DNA from: UKL13-3 sp040387195
GTDB taxonomy: Bacteria > Bacteroidota > Bacteroidia > UKL13-3
Assembly: GCA_040387195.1 (NCBI GenBank)
Contig: JAZKEF010000017.1
Coordinates: 203,145-267,144 of the forward strand
Direction: 5' to 3'
Length of the DNA: 64,000 nt
The notes beneath the pieces were generated by a model. That model ran no database searches, was not told the DNA's origin, and was given only the letters and a program-made list of their open reading frames with translations. Shown piece by piece: positions 41,099 to 50,391 of this stretch. The translations under genes were made by a program, and so were the position numbers. How positions within the stretch are numbered: position 1 is the first letter of the stretch; each line of letters begins with the position of its first letter.

Positions 41099-43405
41099 CT
41101 AAGAGGTATGCTTTTTGACTTTTAACACCACCAACTTGCTTGTAGGCGTATTGCTTTTTTCGGCAACGGAACCAATCGGAACCAGCACATTGGTTTCGGG
41201 AAAGTAGGTTGCCGTACATTGTTCGGGGATATTGTATTTAACAACGATGAAGTTGTGTGCCACCCGTTCAATGCTGTTATGGTAATTATATAAATCCACA
41301 ACATCACCCGGTTGTAAACCTTGCTTGGTAATATCTTTTTCGTTCATCAAAATTACCCTGCGTTCATTGTAAATGCCTCGGTAGCGGTCATCCAGGCCGT
41401 AAATGGTGGTATTAAACTGGTCATGCGTGCGGATGGTCATCATCATCAGTTCATCATCGGCCAGGTGGTTTTGCGCAATAGGTGCAACATTAAAATGGGC
41501 TTTCCCACTCAAGGTGAAAAATTTTCCTTCACGGGCACCGTTCGGTAAATAGAAACCTCCGGGTTCACGCACACGTTTATTGTAATCCGTAAATCCATTG
41601 ATGGTTCTTTCAATGTCTTCACGGATATTATCATAATTGCGTTCGTACAGGTTCCATTCCACCTTACTGGCTTTTCCCAAAGTTGCTTTCGCCAGCCGGC
41701 ACACAATTACGCTCTCACTCAGCAACCGGTCGCTAACAGGTTTCAGGTTTCCCTTGCTCATCTGAATCACACCCATGGAGTTTTCGCAACTGATAAATTG
41801 TTCATCCCCATTGGCATTGATGTCTTTGTCGCTGCGGCCATACGTTGGCAGTATGAGGGCCTCTTCACCGGTAATCAAATGGCTGCGGTTAAGCTTTGTG
41901 CTGATGTGAACTGTGAGCTTGCAGTTACGTAATGCATTGGCCGTAAAAGTGGTATCGGGTGTTGCCGATAGAAAGTTGCCACCCATGGCTATGAATACTT
42001 TTCCTTTTTCGGCATGCATTTTTTTAATGGCGTCCACTACATCCAAACCGTGTTCGTATGGAGCGTTGATATTAAAAACGGCATTCAGCTTATCAATAAA
42101 TACCTTGGAGGGTTTTTCATAAATGCCCATGGTTCGGTCTCCTTGCACATTGCTATGTCCGCGAACAGGGCAGGTTCCTGCTCCGGGTTTGCCAATGCTG
42201 CCTTTGAGCAATAACAGGTTTACCACTTCTTTAATGGTGTCCACAGCATTTTTATGCTGCGTTAATCCCATGGCCCAGCAGGCAATGATTTTATTTTTGT
42301 ATTTAAATACTTCAGCGGTTTTTCGAATATCTTCTTCCGATATACCGCATGCTTCGCTTAACTCTTGCAACGAATACCTGTCGAATGTGTTAACCAGTTC
42401 ATCATAACCGGAAGTGTGTTCCTTGATAAAGGTTAAATCAAAAATACTTCCAGGGTTACGTTGTTCATCTTCCCACAACACTTTTTCTACGGCTTTGAGC
42501 AATGCCAGGTCACCATTTATTTTTACCTGTAAGAAGATATCTGTAAGTCCGGCTTTGATTCCCAACACACCATTCAGTTTTTGCGGATTGTTAAATCCAA
42601 CAAGCCCGGTTTCGCGCAATGGGTTCACCGAAATGATGGTACATCCGTTGGCTTTTGCCTTTTGCAAAGCGGTGAGCATACGAGGGTGATTGGTTCCGGG
42701 ATTTTGTCCTAAAATGATGATCGCCTCTGCTTCGTAAAAATCTTCGAGCGTAACGGATCCCTTACCAATGCCAACAGTTTCGTTGAGTGCGACACCGCTG
42801 CTTTCATGGCACATGTTGGAACAATCGGGCAGGTTGTTGGTGCCGAATTCGCGCACAAACAATTGGTATAAAAAGGCTGCTTCATTGCTTGTTCGACCGG
42901 AGGTGTAAAAAATACCGTCATCGGACGAAGGCAGCTCTTTCAGGTTTTTTGCAATCAACTGAAAGGCATCTTCCCAGGAAATGGGTTGATAGTGGGTTGC
43001 TCCTTTAGGTAAATACATGGGTTCGGCTACGCGACCCTTTTTCCCAATTTCGTAATCGTTGAGCTGTGATAAATCGGCAACACTGTGTTCGGCAAAAAAC
43101 TTAGCCCATAATGCTTTGGTGGTAGCTTCTTCAGCAACTGCTTTGGCGCCATTTTCGCAATACTCGGCAATGGAAGAGCGTTCATCATCCGGATCGGGCC
43201 AGGCACAACCCGGGCAATCAAACCCGTCTTTCTGGTTTACTTTGAACAGGGCCTTGGTTCCACGAATGGGGCCCATCTCGCTAAGTATATGTTTTACGGA
43301 GGAAATTACTGCCGGAATACCTGCCGCAACCTCCTTAGGTTCGGTAAGTTTGATATCCAGAAACGTTTCGGGATTTTCGGGATTGGGTAGTTGCTCCTTT
43401 GCCAT
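41099..43405 (-). CDS. FdhF/YdeP-family molybdopterin oxidoreductase
   Basis: The 768-residue protein belongs to the FdhF/YdeP family of molybdopterin enzymes, related to formate dehydrogenase H but of unproven substrate. The N-terminal part contains FDCPGCAWPDPDDE (about residues 59-72), the family's own replacement for the usual Cys cluster. The molybdopterin-binding blocks SWEDAFQLIAKNLKEL, SGRTSNEAAFLYQLF, GTNNLPDCSNMCHESSGVALNETVGIGKG, ILGQNPGTNHPRM and the C-terminal MTIRTHDQFNTTIYGLDDRYRGIYNERRV are present. No FdhD or Mo-cofactor gene is adjacent. Confidence 0.9.
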   Translation of the reverse strand: MAKEQLPNPENPETFLDIKLTEPKEVAAGIPAVISSVKHILSEMGPIRGTKALFKVNQKDGFDCPGCAWPDPDDERSSIAEYCENGAKAVAEEATTKALWAKFFAEHSVADLSQLNDYEIGKKGRVAEPMYLPKGATHYQPISWEDAFQLIAKNLKELPSSDDGIFYTSGRTSNEAAFLYQLFVREFGTNNLPDCSNMCHESSGVALNETVGIGKGSVTLEDFYEAEAIIILGQNPGTNHPRMLTALQKAKANGCTIISVNPLRETGLVGFNNPQKLNGVLGIKAGLTDIFLQVKINGDLALLKAVEKVLWEDEQRNPGSIFDLTFIKEHTSGYDELVNTFDRYSLQELSEACGISEEDIRKTAEVFKYKNKIIACWAMGLTQHKNAVDTIKEVVNLLLLKGSIGKPGAGTCPVRGHSNVQGDRTMGIYEKPSKVFIDKLNAVFNINAPYEHGLDVVDAIKKMHAEKGKVFIAMGGNFLSATPDTTFTANALRNCKLTVHISTKLNRSHLITGEEALILPTYGRSDKDINANGDEQFISCENSMGVIQMSKGNLKPVSDRLLSESVIVCRLAKATLGKASKVEWNLYERNYDNIREDIERTINGFTDYNKRVREPGGFYLPNGAREGKFFTLSGKAHFNVAPIAQNHLADDELMMMTIRTHDQFNTTIYGLDDRYRGIYNERRVILMNEKDITKQGLQPGDVVDLYNYHNSIERVAHNFIVVKYNIPEQCTATYFPETNVLVPIGSVAEKSNTPTSKLVVLKVKKHTS

Positions 43406-43584
43406 ACCTCGAATGTAAGAAAAAAATTGAGAATTGAGATGTTGGATGTGAGAAGTAAGAGGATAGAAGTGTTAGAAGGTGGAGGGATGTAATTCCCGAC
43501 CATAAAGGGGGCGAATATGCATTAACCTCTAAAAGGTCACCAATAAGTACCAAATATAATTCTGAATAAACCCGAAATCACTCG

Positions 43585-43596
43585 CGATAGCTATCG
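43585..43596. repeat. Intergenic palindrome CGATAGCTATCG
   Basis: A second copy of the core palindrome, in the context ACTCGCGATAGCTATCGGGACCGATAGC. A half copy (CGATAGC) follows within 20 bp. Confidence 0.6.
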
Positions 43597-43621
43597 GGAC
43601 CGATAGCTGCAATCAATGGAG

Positions 43622-44884
43622 CTATTGTGAAACGGTGCTTAGCTTTTTCATACCTACCAGTTCATCGTATTTGTACTGGAGGTTGCGATGGTATACCAAA
43701 ATGAGGTATTCGTTTTCAGTGTTGGAGGAGCTGCCTTCCAGCGAAACCTCATCCGGCTGGCCGGTGGTTTCATTTTTAACAGCAAATAGGTATTCGTAGC
43801 GACCTTGTTTGAGTTGCACTTCCAGATCGTAACGTCCACGGTTTTTGTTGTAGTACATTTTATACTTGGGCAATAACTTCCAGTCGGTAAACTCTCCGAA
43901 TACATATACATCGCCATCCTGAATGGGGTTCATGCTCATCAGGTAAAAATTGACCCATGCATAATCACCATCAAAATCGCCATTGTTTCCATCCTTGTTT
44001 GCCAGAATCCTCCGCCCGTTATTGTCGAGATACTGGAAGTATTGTTTGGAACCGCGCGATTCATCATAGTTGAGTATAACATGGTAAACCGAGTCGAAGG
44101 TTTTGCTTCTTACATTCGGACTAAGCGTGCGTAAACTTCTGAAATCAAAAAAGCGGAATTCATTTCCACCGGGAAAAATGGCCTGATCGAAGGAGTTGTA
44201 TTGCAATACATTGTCGGCAATAAACTGTGGTTTGAGTCCGCGTATGGCGTTGTCCCAGCGTCCGTTTTGGGTTATCACCACACTCACATCACCAAAAGGG
44301 TTAGGAATATTATAGCCTTTGTAGTTGATGTTAAACTGAAGTTCCTGTTTGGTAAAACGGTATTGTGCAAGTGTTGCCGGCTGTACTTTGCCTTCAATAA
44401 TTACATTGGGATTCATCACCATCATCCTGCGGGTCAATACCAAATCCTCTTCATCAAAATTACGGAATACTTTTAAGAGATAGTTTCCCGCAAGGCGAGG
44501 TTTCATATTCTCGTTGGGCAACAGGAGTGTATAATGTACATATTTTACATAGGTATTGGTCGAATAACGGTAGTCGTTGATATTATCGAACGTGAGACCG
44601 TTGATGTATTCGTTTTGTCCCAGTGGAGTAGGGTTCCAGTTTGCATCACAGTGGGTGAGCGAATACTGAAAATACTCATTCGTATTGCCCAATACATCGA
44701 ACCCCAGTTGCAGTTGCTCACCGGAGTTCAGGGTCATCATCGGAAACCGGTCATCTACACCTGCTTTACTAAAAATTACACTTTGAACCTTCTGATCATA
44801 AATATAGTTATCAAATACGAGGTTCTGAGCAAAGGTTTCGCTTATGCCAAACAGTAGAATTAAAAGTGAGGTTATTCGAATCAT
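43622..44884 (-). CDS. Type IX secretion system plug protein (DUF5103)
   Basis: The 420-residue protein has a signal peptide (about 1-19, ETFAQ) and matches the DUF5103 family, identified in F. johnsoniae as the Plug protein that closes the SprA translocon from the periplasmic side. Visible blocks include LGFDVLGNTNEYFQYSLTHCDANW, a middle beta-sandwich around VVITQNGRWDNAIRGL, and a C-terminal carbohydrate-module-like domain around GDVYVFGEFTDWKLLPKYKMYYNKNRGRYDLEVQLKQGRYEYLFAV. It lies 9 nt upstream of the ABC-F gene's stop on the same strand. Confidence 0.88.
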   Translation of the reverse strand: MIRITSLLILLFGISETFAQNLVFDNYIYDQKVQSVIFSKAGVDDRFPMMTLNSGEQLQLGFDVLGNTNEYFQYSLTHCDANWNPTPLGQNEYINGLTFDNINDYRYSTNTYVKYVHYTLLLPNENMKPRLAGNYLLKVFRNFDEEDLVLTRRMMVMNPNVIIEGKVQPATLAQYRFTKQELQFNINYKGYNIPNPFGDVSVVITQNGRWDNAIRGLKPQFIADNVLQYNSFDQAIFPGGNEFRFFDFRSLRTLSPNVRSKTFDSVYHVILNYDESRGSKQYFQYLDNNGRRILANKDGNNGDFDGDYAWVNFYLMSMNPIQDGDVYVFGEFTDWKLLPKYKMYYNKNRGRYDLEVQLKQGRYEYLFAVKNETTGQPDEVSLEGSSSNTENEYLILVYHRNLQYKYDELVGMKKLSTVSQ

Positions 44885-44893
44885 GCAGACAAG

Positions 44894-46825
44894 TTAGGTA
44901 TTTTGTTCTAATTCCATAATCTGGAGAAAGAGCTGTTCATATTGTTGTTCCGTTTCAGCTAAACGTTTCTTATCAGCTTCGTATTGTTTGTTCAACTCCA
45001 TTGCCTTTACTGTATCTTTCATCAGTTCGGTATCGGCAAACTTCAATTCCGTTTGTTGTATTTGCTTTTTCAACGAATCAATTTGAGGTTCAATGTCACT
45101 CAATTTACGTTGCAATTGCTGGATCTGGTTTTTATTCGATGGGGCTTTGGTTTTTTCTTCCTTTACCACCGGTACCACTTTTTCTATTTTGGGAGCAGGT
45201 TGCGATTTACCCGATTTCAGTTGTTCCTCTTCCTGTTTTTTTCTCCAGTATTCGTATTCGGCAAATGTTCCCGGGTATTCTTTCAGCTCTTCGTTTTCAA
45301 TCCACCATATTTTATTGGCAACATTGTTCACAAAATAACGGTCATGGGATACTACTACGAAGGTTCCTTTGTATTGTTGCAATGCCTGGGTAAGGATGTT
45401 GATGGAGCGCATGTCCAAGTGATTGGTCGGCTCATCCAATAACATGAAATTGGCTTCCAGTAAAAGGGTTCGGGCAAGTGCGACACGCGCTTTTTCTCCT
45501 CCCGAAAGCACTTTTATTTTCTTAAAAACCTCATCACCTGCAAACAGGAAACAACCCAATAAGGTTCTCAACTCGGTGTCGGTACGTTCACCGGCATGTT
45601 GTTGCATTTCCTGCAAAATTTCGTTTTCAATGTTCAGAGATTCTAACTGGTGCTGAGCATAAAATGCTTCAATTACATTATGTCCTCGTTCAATTTTTCC
45701 TTCGTACGGTTCTACACCGGCAATCATCCGCAGCATGGTCGATTTACCCTTTCCGTTGGCACCAATCAGGGCAATTTTGTCTCCACGTTCAATCTTTCCA
45801 ACAGCATTGGTTACAATACGGATATCCGGAAATGCCTTGGTGGCATGATCCACTTCAACCACTACCTTACCCGATTGGGTCGACATATTAAAGTTGATAT
45901 TGATTTCGCGGTTGTCATCTTCAGGAGCATCAATACGATCGAGTTTATCCAATAACTTTACACGTGATTGTGCTGCTGCGGCTTTACTGGCTTTAGCTTT
46001 AAAGCGATTGATAAAGGCTTCCTGTTGTTTGATATATTGTTGCTGGTTGTCGAACTGACGTTGCTGTAAGTCCGAACGCTCTTCTTTAGCCGAAAGGTAA
46101 AAAGAATAATTCCCAGAATACTCTGTAATCTTTTGGTTGGCAACTTCTACAGTTTTGGTAATCATCTTATCCAAAAACTCCCTGTCGTGTGAAACAACAA
46201 TAACAGTTCCTTCGTATGACTGAAGATAATTCTCCAGCCATTCGATAGTAGGTAAGTCCAAGTGATTGGTAGGTTCATCCAGCATCAGCAATTTAGGGCT
46301 TTGCAGGAGCAATTTGGCCAGCATCACACGCATACGCCATCCTCCTGAAAACTTCGTATAAGGCTGTTGAAGTTGGGCAGTAGTAAAACCTAGTCCTTCC
46401 AATACCTTTTCGCATTTGTGGTGAATATTGTAACCATCCAATGCATCAAACTCGGTTTGCAGGTCGCTGAGTTTGTTCAGCACTTCATCCGAATAGTCGG
46501 TTTCCATTACCTTCAGGATCTTTTCAATCTCAACCTCCAGATCTAGTTGGCGTTGGAATGCACTCATGGTTACCTGTAAAATACTCGCGTCACTTTCAAA
46601 GGAAAGCTGATCCTGGTTTAAGAAACCAATGGTAAGGTCTTTGGGCTTGGAAATAGAACCAGCATTGGGTTTATATTCTCCGAATATCATCCGCAATAAG
46701 GTGGACTTACCCGTTCCGTTCATCCCGATCAAACCGATACGTTCGTTGGGTTTTATATGCCAGTTTGCGTCACGGTATAATGCCCGTCCGCCAAATTCAA
46801 AAGTTATGTTATTTAATGAAATCAT
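44894..46825 (-). CDS. ABC-F family ATPase
   Basis: This 643-residue cytoplasmic protein has two ABC domains in one chain and no membrane part. Walker A is GLIGMNGTGKSTLL (N-half) and ALIGANGKGKSTML (C-half), with signature FSGGWRMRVMLAKLL and LSGGEKARVALARTLL and Walker B MLDEPTNHLD twice. The C-terminal segment after about 540 is a coiled coil (LQRKLSDIEPQIDSLKKQIQQTE). ABC-F proteins act on ribosomes. The ATG at 46825 is chosen because it starts MISLNNITFEF; the in-frame upstream Met is separated by the promoter-like TACCTTCG (46843-46836). Confidence 0.94.
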   Translation of the reverse strand: MISLNNITFEFGGRALYRDANWHIKPNERIGLIGMNGTGKSTLLRMIFGEYKPNAGSISKPKDLTIGFLNQDQLSFESDASILQVTMSAFQRQLDLEVEIEKILKVMETDYSDEVLNKLSDLQTEFDALDGYNIHHKCEKVLEGLGFTTAQLQQPYTKFSGGWRMRVMLAKLLLQSPKLLMLDEPTNHLDLPTIEWLENYLQSYEGTVIVVSHDREFLDKMITKTVEVANQKITEYSGNYSFYLSAKEERSDLQQRQFDNQQQYIKQQEAFINRFKAKASKAAAAQSRVKLLDKLDRIDAPEDDNREININFNMSTQSGKVVVEVDHATKAFPDIRIVTNAVGKIERGDKIALIGANGKGKSTMLRMIAGVEPYEGKIERGHNVIEAFYAQHQLESLNIENEILQEMQQHAGERTDTELRTLLGCFLFAGDEVFKKIKVLSGGEKARVALARTLLLEANFMLLDEPTNHLDMRSINILTQALQQYKGTFVVVSHDRYFVNNVANKIWWIENEELKEYPGTFAEYEYWRKKQEEEQLKSGKSQPAPKIEKVVPVVKEEKTKAPSNKNQIQQLQRKLSDIEPQIDSLKKQIQQTELKFADTELMKDTVKAMELNKQYEADKKRLAETEQQYEQLFLQIMELEQNT

Positions 46826-47026
46826 AATGAGGGGGCGAAGGTACAGTTTTAGGTTCACTGTTCACAGTCTTCGTTTACCATGATGATGTGAATAAACACA
46901 GGAATGTAGGAGAACAAAGGGAAATCGCTCAAAAAATGGCTTAATATATTTGATAATCAAGCTCCAAAAGTTTGTGTGTGCAAATTACCGAACAGTGTTT
47001 TACTTTCGCACCCTCAATAGGAAACC

Positions 47027-47677
47027 ATGAAATTTTATAATCTATTAATTAAGTATCGTTTTTGGCTGGGTCTGGCAGCACTTGTTTTGGGTGTGGTAGC
47101 GCAACTATACGTTGATATCTGGACAGCCATCATTCTATATTTTATCTCATTTGTTGCCATCTTAACGCATTTTATTATCGGTCCGCTAAGATTGGTGCAG
47201 GAGCCGATGGAAAATGGTGACGTTGAAAAAGTACAACAAATCATTGATTCGGTGTGGTTTCCGCGGTTGCTCATTAAACCTATACGAAGCAGTTATTATA
47301 CATTGAAAGCCAATATGGATATGGCGTCACAAAATTTTGAATCGGCAGAGGTAAACCTGAAAAAGAGTGCTTCTTTGGGTTCATCCATGAATGAAACAGA
47401 GGGAGCCAACAAATTACAACTGGGTATGTTGGCCATGCAACGAAGCGATTACAAAACAGGCGAAAAGTATGTAAAAGAAGCCCTGAAAGCCGGTTTGCCT
47501 GATAAAGAAAGTGAAGCGATGGCACACCTGGCAATGGTGAATGCCTATTTGAACAGGAGAGAGTTTAAAGCTGCCAAAGACTTTTTCAGAAGAGCAAAAG
47601 CCTGCAAACCTAAACAGGAACAAACAGTGAAACAGATTAAAGACATGGAAAAATACCTCAGCAGAATTCCGGGTTAA
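47027..47677 (+). CDS. Membrane protein with TPR-like repeats
   Basis: The 216-residue protein has two membrane helices (about 11-31 and 33-54) followed by a cytoplasmic helical domain with TPR-like repeats (DMASQNFESAEVNLKKSASLGSSMNE, LAMQRSDYKTGEKYVKEALKAG, NRREFKAAKDFFRRAKACKP). The function is unknown; such proteins commonly serve as scaffolds. It has its own terminator. Confidence 0.8.
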   Translation: MKFYNLLIKYRFWLGLAALVLGVVAQLYVDIWTAIILYFISFVAILTHFIIGPLRLVQEPMENGDVEKVQQIIDSVWFPRLLIKPIRSSYYTLKANMDMASQNFESAEVNLKKSASLGSSMNETEGANKLQLGMLAMQRSDYKTGEKYVKEALKAGLPDKESEAMAHLAMVNAYLNRREFKAAKDFFRRAKACKPKQEQTVKQIKDMEKYLSRIPG

Positions 47678-47697
47678 GCGATATTGATTGATAAAAG

Positions 47698-47733
47698 AAA
47701 GCCGATGCACGATTAAGTTGTATCGGCTTTTTT
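47698..47733 (+). terminator. Intrinsic terminator
   Basis: AAAGCCGAT (47698-47706) and ATCGGCTTT (47722-47730) form a 9-bp stem with a 15-nt loop, followed by a T run. Confidence 0.75.
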
Positions 47734-47899
47734 ATTGTGGTTGGCTCCTGCCGTTGGCCGGATAAATGTTTGCTCTTAGCTCTAAGCGGTTGGCGGTTCT
47801 CTAATTCCATTATCTCATCAGTCCTTAATTTTTCCAATTTACACATTCTCTCTCCAACCAATTATTTTACGTACTTTAGTTGGACTAAAACCAAATAGC

Positions 47900-48727
47900 A
47901 TGCAAAAGCTACTTTTTATGTTGCTCACCACGTGTTCGCTCTCGCTTGCTGCTCAATCATTGAAGGTGATGACCTATAATATCCGCTACCATAATCACAG
48001 CGATGGTGTGAATGGATGGAACCACCGAAAGGAAAAGGTAGTTGAGCTGATACTGAAAAGTAATCCTGATGTATTAGGTGTTCAGGAAGCATTGCATAGC
48101 CAGATGAAAGACTTATGCAAACTGTTGAAAGACTATGCTTACGTGGGTGTTGGGCGCGAGGATGGAAAAGAGAAAGGGGAGTATGTGGCAATTTTTTATA
48201 AAAAGAGCCGATTGAAAGTTGTGAAGAGTGGTTCGTTCTGGCTTTCGGAAACACCCGAAACTCCGGGTAGCATGGGATGGGATGCCGCATGTACGCGCAT
48301 GGCCACCTGGGCGGAGTTTGAAGAATTAAATACGAAGAAGCAGTTCCTTGTAGCCTCAGCGCATTTAGATCATGTTGGAACTCAAGCCCGACTTCAAAGT
48401 ATGTTTAAGTTGAAAACGTGGTTTAGTGCGTATCCATCCAAAAAGCCGTCAATTTTATGTGGCGATTTTAATTTTGAACCGACCGAAGAACCCTATCAGG
48501 CATTTTTTAGTCAGGAAGAAAACTGGAAAGATACCCGCCCGGCAGCCAATAAACAAGGGACTTACTGTGGATTTGAAAAAGGGAAAATGGAGTGCAAAAC
48601 AATTGACTATGTATTTGTAAGCAACGAATGGAAAGCAGAAAATTTTGATGTGCCACAAGACAATAACGGAACATATTATCCATCCGATCATTTACCGGTA
48701 GTGGTTACAATATCGTTGCAGCCATAA
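47900..48727 (+). CDS. Secreted endonuclease/exonuclease/phosphatase-family protein
   Basis: The 275-residue protein has a signal peptide (about 1-18, LAAQ) and a full EEP fold: MTYNIRYHNHSDGVNGWNHRKEKV, VLGVQEALHSQM with the metal-binding Glu, ASAHLDHVGTQARLQ with catalytic His, LCGDFNFEP, and YVFVSNEW with SDHLPVVV at the end. Typical substrates of secreted Bacteroidota members are nucleic acids, phospholipids or inositol phosphates; the substrate here cannot be fixed. Confidence 0.9.
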   Translation: MQKLLFMLLTTCSLSLAAQSLKVMTYNIRYHNHSDGVNGWNHRKEKVVELILKSNPDVLGVQEALHSQMKDLCKLLKDYAYVGVGREDGKEKGEYVAIFYKKSRLKVVKSGSFWLSETPETPGSMGWDAACTRMATWAEFEELNTKKQFLVASAHLDHVGTQARLQSMFKLKTWFSAYPSKKPSILCGDFNFEPTEEPYQAFFSQEENWKDTRPAANKQGTYCGFEKGKMECKTIDYVFVSNEWKAENFDVPQDNNGTYYPSDHLPVVVTISLQP

Positions 48728-49047
48728 GATAAAGGAGATTTCACTTTTGTGAACCTTATGGAATTTTTGTGAGCTTAGTGGTAAAATTGAATATTCATGA
48801 ATAACCACAAGGTGCACGAAGCAAGCACTAAGTACTAAGTACACAATAGGGCATATTAACTATCGGGAATGAAATAATAACCATTAACTCAATAACCAAA
48901 TAATATTAATGCAGCGTCCGTTGCATTCCTGAAGACTAGGCCGTTGCTACCGCTGCGGTTAATTTAGAATGCCCAAAAGAAAGACAAGAATATTTTTATC
49001 CTATAATTCCCAATTCAAATCCAATAACCATTAACCCAATAACTTCT
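48728..49047. other. Intergenic region with repeats
   Basis: About 320 bp without a gene. The first half contains an intergenic repeat (48774-48821) and a short tandem repeat ACTAAGT (about 48826-48840). The rest looks like unstructured A+T-rich sequence. Confidence 0.5.
48774..48821. repeat. Intergenic repeat, copy A
   Basis: CTTAGTGGTAAAATTG, then GAATATTCATGAATAACCAC, then AAGGTGCACGAAG. A second copy lies at 50303-50362 with the same order of blocks. The GTGGT/ACCAC ends can pair, and the centre GAATATTC is itself a palindrome. Confidence 0.6.
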
Positions 49048-49551
49048 TTACTTCTGCTTTTCGTATTGCTGTACGTCTTCGTAAAAAAACTCTAATTGTA
49101 CGCCCGCCATTTTAAACATGGCTTCGCTCTCGCCACCTGAGTGGTATTTGCGCTCGCATACCACACGCGTAATGCCACAATTGATAATTAACATCGCACA
49201 TACACGGCAAGGTGTCATGCGGCAATACAATGTTCCTCCATTAAGTGATACGCCATTTTTAGCAGCTTGACAAATGGCATTTTGTTCGGCATGTACGGTG
49301 CGAACACAATGTTCGGTAATGGTATCATCTTCATGAATCATTTTTTTCATTTGATGTCCCACATCATCGCAATGCGGTAATCCGATGGGAGAACCTACAT
49401 AACCTGTAACCAATAACTGGTTGGCGCGCGCAATAACACATCCGCTGCGGCCGCGGCCACAGGTGGCACGTTTGCTGATGGCATCCATCACTTCCATAAA
49501 ATATTGGTCCCAACTGGGGCGGATATATGCTGTTTCGTTTGGCGTAGTCAT
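49048..49551 (-). CDS. dCMP deaminase family protein
   Basis: This 167-residue zinc enzyme deaminates dCMP to dUMP and feeds thymidylate synthesis. Zinc ligands are His87 (with catalytic Glu89) in VHAEQNAI and Cys115/Cys118 in MTPCRVC. An extra Cys pair and His in the insert GLPHCDDVGHQM matches the second zinc site of dCMP deaminases. It follows the P-loop kinase gene by 21 nt on the same strand. Confidence 0.93.
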   Translation of the reverse strand: MTTPNETAYIRPSWDQYFMEVMDAISKRATCGRGRSGCVIARANQLLVTGYVGSPIGLPHCDDVGHQMKKMIHEDDTITEHCVRTVHAEQNAICQAAKNGVSLNGGTLYCRMTPCRVCAMLIINCGITRVVCERKYHSGGESEAMFKMAGVQLEFFYEDVQQYEKQK

Positions 49552-49572
49552 GTTTATTTCGGTTTATTCATT

Positions 49573-50127
49573 TTATTTCAACTGTTCAAGGGCAATATCA
49601 ACTTGTTGGTACAACTCATCAAAGGTACCATCGTTGGAAAAGTGACAATCGGCCAATTTCATACAGGCTCCCACATTTTGTTTGTTCGGATCATCGGCCG
49701 TCATTTCACGTTCTTCATTCTCTGCAAAGGTTTCAAAGGATACCATATCTGTTTCGGAACCCCGCTTCACGATCCGCTCGTATCGTGTTCTTCGGTCGGC
49801 ATCAACCGAAAATAAGGTAAAACCTCCTTTGGCTCTCAATCCGGTAATTTCGCCAACAGTGCGGATACTTTCGATGATGCAGTTTCCTCCGTGTTGTAAC
49901 GCTTCATTAAACAACTCTTCAGCAATGAAGCTGGGTTTGTTGTTGGCACGTAACTCGTTAGCTACAACAACCATCGAATCACGGTTTACAGGCATTCCAC
50001 GCTGTTCTATAATTTTGATGAGATATCCGCGCACCGAATAGTGTTTAAACCCATGGCGGGAAGTTAAGTAGTCAACAATGGTCCCTTTGCCTGCACCAAT
50101 TGTTCCGGTAATACCTATTATTTTCAT
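49573..50127 (-). CDS. P-loop nucleotide kinase-like protein
   Basis: The 184-residue protein has a Walker A GITGTIGAGKGT (residues 4-15) and a fold like dephospho-CoA kinase/AAA_18 (SVDADRRTRYERIVKRGSETD-SFETFAENEEREM). The substrate is not known, but cotranscription with a dCMP deaminase suggests a deoxynucleotide or deoxynucleoside. The ATG at 50127 is chosen as it starts MKIIGITG; upstream in-frame ATG and TTG codons (MDA) at 50136 and 50145 are possible. A near-consensus promoter box TATCTTGG lies about 20 nt upstream. Confidence 0.8.
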   Translation of the reverse strand: MKIIGITGTIGAGKGTIVDYLTSRHGFKHYSVRGYLIKIIEQRGMPVNRDSMVVVANELRANNKPSFIAEELFNEALQHGGNCIIESIRTVGEITGLRAKGGFTLFSVDADRRTRYERIVKRGSETDMVSFETFAENEEREMTADDPNKQNVGACMKLADCHFSNDGTFDELYQQVDIALEQLK

Positions 50128-50201
50128 GGCATCCATTTGTACCAAGATAAGAAAGGAAATGTGTTAAGCAAATAGAATGTTTTAACAATTGAGATTAAAG
50201 T

Positions 50202-50230
50202 TGATGGTTCATAGATCATGGTAAAAGAGG
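50202..50230. repeat. Intergenic repeat (GTTCATGGATCATGGTT type)
   Basis: TGATGGTTCATAGATCATGG followed by TAAAAGAGG. It is one of at least four copies in the window. Confidence 0.5.
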
Positions 50231-50302
50231 AGATGCCGCTATCACTGAAAGAGGATCGAAAGAATATCTCTTTAGTGAGAATCTTGTGCATGCTTAGTGC
50301 GC

Positions 50303-50362
50303 CTTTAGGGGTAAAATTGGATATTTATTTATAACCCACAAGGGGCCATAGTTTACACGAAG
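50303..50362. repeat. Intergenic repeat, copy B
   Basis: CTTTAGGGGTAAAATTGG, then ATATTTATTTATAACCCAC, then AAGGGGCCATAGTTTACACG AAG. It repeats the block order of copy A at 48774-48821. Confidence 0.6.
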
Positions 50363-50391
50363 AATACTGATGGAAAAAATCAATTAATCAA

